The position numbers and the translations under genes were made by a program. Shown piece after piece: positions 13,329 through 15,191 of a DNA stretch of 15,191 nucleotides. Position 1 is the stretch's first letter, and each line of letters opens with the position of its first letter. Source of the stretch: Pseudomonadota bacterium (GTDB lineage: Bacteria; Pseudomonadota; Gammaproteobacteria; Acidiferrobacterales; Acidiferrobacteraceae); the NCBI GenBank assembly GCA_021797365.1, contig JAJZZU010000018.1, positions 1 to 15,191 of the forward strand. The letters are read 5' to 3'. A model generated the notes under the pieces. The model was given only the letters and a program-made list of their open reading frames with translations. It was not told where the DNA came from and did no database searches.

Positions 13329-15191
13329 ATGGCGTTACGTGACTGGAAACCTCTCCTGGCCATATTGGTGATAGCGCTCGCCTGGGCGTCGACGTCAAAG
13401 GCCCATCTCGTCTCCATCGCGCTCTACTATGGTGCCCATCCCCCACGCCATTCGCTCCAGGCCTTTCACTGGGTCGTAGTCCAGCCGGACGCGCACTTCT
13501 CGCCGCGCCGCTTCGATAAAATGGGTCGATCCGCATTTGCCTATACCAGCGTGGGCGAAGCCTCCCCGGGCGAGTACACCAAGATCCCGCCGGGCTGCGT
13601 TCTCGGCAAGGACCGGGCGTGGGGTACGGCAATCCTGAACCAGGCGCGCCGGACCTGCCGGCAGGATTTCCTCCGTCATGTCCTGACGCCCCTCTGGAAA
13701 CAGGGGTATCGGGGCTTTTTTCTCGATGACCTCGATGCCTATCGCCAAGCGGTCACCACGGCCGGCGCCCGGGCCCGCCAGCGCCAGGGATTGATCCGCC
13801 TGATCCGCGCCATCAAGGCCTCCCATCCCACGGCGCGGCTTCTCCTAAACCGCGGCTTTCGCCTGTTGCCCGCCATCCACACACTGGTCACGGCGGTCGC
13901 CGCCGAATCCTTGTTCGACGGCTGGGACCAAAAGACCAGGCGCTACCGGCCGGTCCCAAAAGCCACCCATCGACGCTTGCTACGCAAACTTCTCGCGGCC
14001 CGCCGGCTCGGGCTCCCGGTCATCGCCATCGACTACCTGCCGGCGCGCCAACGGCGCCAGGCGATCGCCGACGCCCGGCGTATCGCCGCCCTGGGAATCA
14101 GTCCGTATGTCACCAACGGCCGGCTGTCGATACTCGGCGTCGGCACGATCCATGTCATGCCGCGCAAGATCCTCATGCTCTACAGCGGTCCCCAGGATGC
14201 CCAGCACACCTCTCTCAACTGGTACGCGGCCATGCCCCTCAACTATCTGGGCTATAGCACGCGCATCGAAAATGTCGCTTTCGGTCTGCCGCATGGCACC
14301 CTGGCGGGGCACTACGCCGGTATCGTCACCTGGTTCGCGAACGATCATATACCGCAAGCGGCGGCGGTCTATCGCTTTCTGCGCCGGCAGATGCGCGATG
14401 GGGTGCCAGTGGCCATCCTCGGGAGCTTTGGATTCGCGGCCGACGCCGGACATCTGCATCCGCTCGGCCTTTCAGTGGGCCACATCCCGCGCGGTCTCAT
14501 ACGCAACCGCGTGACATTCAGCGATCCGCGATACATCGGCTTCGAAACCCGTCCCGTGGCCGCCGCCCCCAACAATTTCCTGCCGCTTGCACTGCGTCGC
14601 GGCCAGCGGCTTCTCACGCTGCAAGACGCGCGCGGGCAGGGCGAGGACGCCGCCGGCCTCACCCCCTGGGGCGGCTACGCGTTGTCGCCCGACGTCGTGA
14701 GCTACCTCGGCGCGCTGCCTGGCCGCAAGGGCCGCGCCCCCGCCGCCTGGATCCTCAACCCGTTCCGGTTCCTGCGCCGCGCCTTACGATTGCCGGCGAT
14801 GCCGGTCCCCGACACCACCACCGAGAGCGGGCGGCGCCTGCTTATGGCCCAGATCGACGGTGACGGCTTTGCCAACAAGAGCTGGATCTACCGCTATCGC
14901 GACCGCTACGCGGGCGAGGTCATCCTAAAGCAGATCCTAGACAAGTACCGGCTGCCGACGTCGGCGTCCTTCATCGTCTCCTACTTCACGCCGCACGGCC
15001 TGTTCCCCAAGGCCGCCGCGCACCTTACCGCCATAGCGCGCCGCATCGCCGCCCTCCCCTGGGTGGAGGTCGCCTCACACACCTTCTCCCACCCCTTCAA
15101 CTGGCCGGCGCTCGAACACGACCCCGCGCTCATGGGCCATAAGGGCGACATGCGCTACGGCTATGCGCTCACGGTCCCAGGTTATACGCGC
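13329..15191 (+). CDS. pelA: PelA-like bifunctional glycoside hydrolase / polysaccharide deacetylase (5' part, cut by window end)
   Basis: In Pseudomonas PelA is a periplasmic enzyme that deacetylates and trims the GalNAc-containing Pel polysaccharide during export. The 621 codons seen start with a signal peptide (hydrophobic core 9-20, likely cut after about 25). The hydrolase domain (about 28-270) opens with ALYYGAHPP and FHWVVVQPD. It has FFLDDLD at 130-136 and Glu193 in VAAESLF, which sit where the catalytic acids are expected. A flavodoxin-like middle region follows (about 278-480). The deacetylase then begins with AQIDGDGF (Asp510, Asp512) and ASHTFSHPF (His584, His588), the metal-site motifs. 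The ATG at 13329 is the first in frame before the signal peptide; its ribosome site is weak (GGTGG). Further pel genes are expected to the right. The main doubt is only whether a full pel operon follows. Confidence 0.88.
   Translation, partial: MALRDWKPLLAILVIALAWASTSKAHLVSIALYYGAHPPRHSLQAFHWVVVQPDAHFSPRRFDKMGRSAFAYTSVGEASPGEYTKIPPGCVLGKDRAWGTAILNQARRTCRQDFLRHVLTPLWKQGYRGFFLDDLDAYRQAVTTAGARARQRQGLIRLIRAIKASHPTARLLLNRGFRLLPAIHTLVTAVAAESLFDGWDQKTRRYRPVPKATHRRLLRKLLAARRLGLPVIAIDYLPARQRRQAIADARRIAALGISPYVTNGRLSILGVGTIHVMPRKILMLYSGPQDAQHTSLNWYAAMPLNYLGYSTRIENVAFGLPHGTLAGHYAGIVTWFANDHIPQAAAVYRFLRRQMRDGVPVAILGSFGFAADAGHLHPLGLSVGHIPRGLIRNRVTFSDPRYIGFETRPVAAAPNNFLPLALRRGQRLLTLQDARGQGEDAAGLTPWGGYALSPDVVSYLGALPGRKGRAPAAWILNPFRFLRRALRLPAMPVPDTTTESGRRLLMAQIDGDGFANKSWIYRYRDRYAGEVILKQILDKYRLPTSASFIVSYFTPHGLFPKAAAHLTAIARRIAALPWVEVASHTFSHPFNWPALEHDPALMGHKGDMRYGYALTVPGYTR

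Overview
The window looks like chromosomal DNA from a GC-rich gammaproteobacterium. This rests on the tig-clpP-clpX order, E. coli-like spacing of the ClpP catalytic triad, and a tRNA-Leu(UAG) that closely resembles the enterobacterial one. A Pel polysaccharide gene, a TSUP-type permease and a sulfotransferase-like gene would fit an environmental, possibly sulfur-metabolising lineage such as Acidiferrobacter relatives. That genus-level guess is inference and untested.

Left part (1-8356, all minus strand). Read in the direction of transcription, it holds: a membrane-anchored PAS-GGDEF-EAL protein; htpG, with a sigma-32-like promoter overlapping the preceding stop codon; purC, the long ~295-residue form with a GTG start; tRNA-Leu(UAG) with encoded CCA; and the proteostasis cluster tig, clpP and clpX (clpX runs off the window). 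The GGDEF half has every expected motif. The EAL half has lost the paired metal-binding aspartates and a downstream glutamate, so the protein is predicted to be a cyclase with a non-catalytic EAL domain.

Middle part (8357-10504). A 542-base gap contains a nested inverted repeat in front of the cyclase gene. It is followed by a TSUP permease (plus) and a small outer-membrane beta-barrel gene (minus). These two genes converge on a perfect 9-bp stem that could act as a two-way terminator.

Right part (10505-15191, plus strand). A sulfotransferase-like gene overlaps a GT9 heptosyltransferase-like gene by one base, which suggests translational coupling and a role in sulfating and glycosylating a surface glycan. 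A 380-base gap follows, with a candidate sigma-70 promoter, a composite 6+8 bp stem just downstream of the predicted start of transcription, and further inverted repeats. Then comes the 5' 621 codons of a PelA-like gene: signal peptide, glycoside hydrolase domain and start of the deacetylase. The rest of a pel operon is expected beyond the window edge.

The common theme of the accessory part is envelope and extracellular polysaccharide biology. In other bacteria Pel export depends on cyclic di-GMP through PelD, so the nearby cyclase is a plausible but unproven partner. The least explained items are the pelA leader, the sulfotransferase/GT9 pair and the degenerate EAL domain. No insertion sequence, CRISPR array or phage gene was seen.
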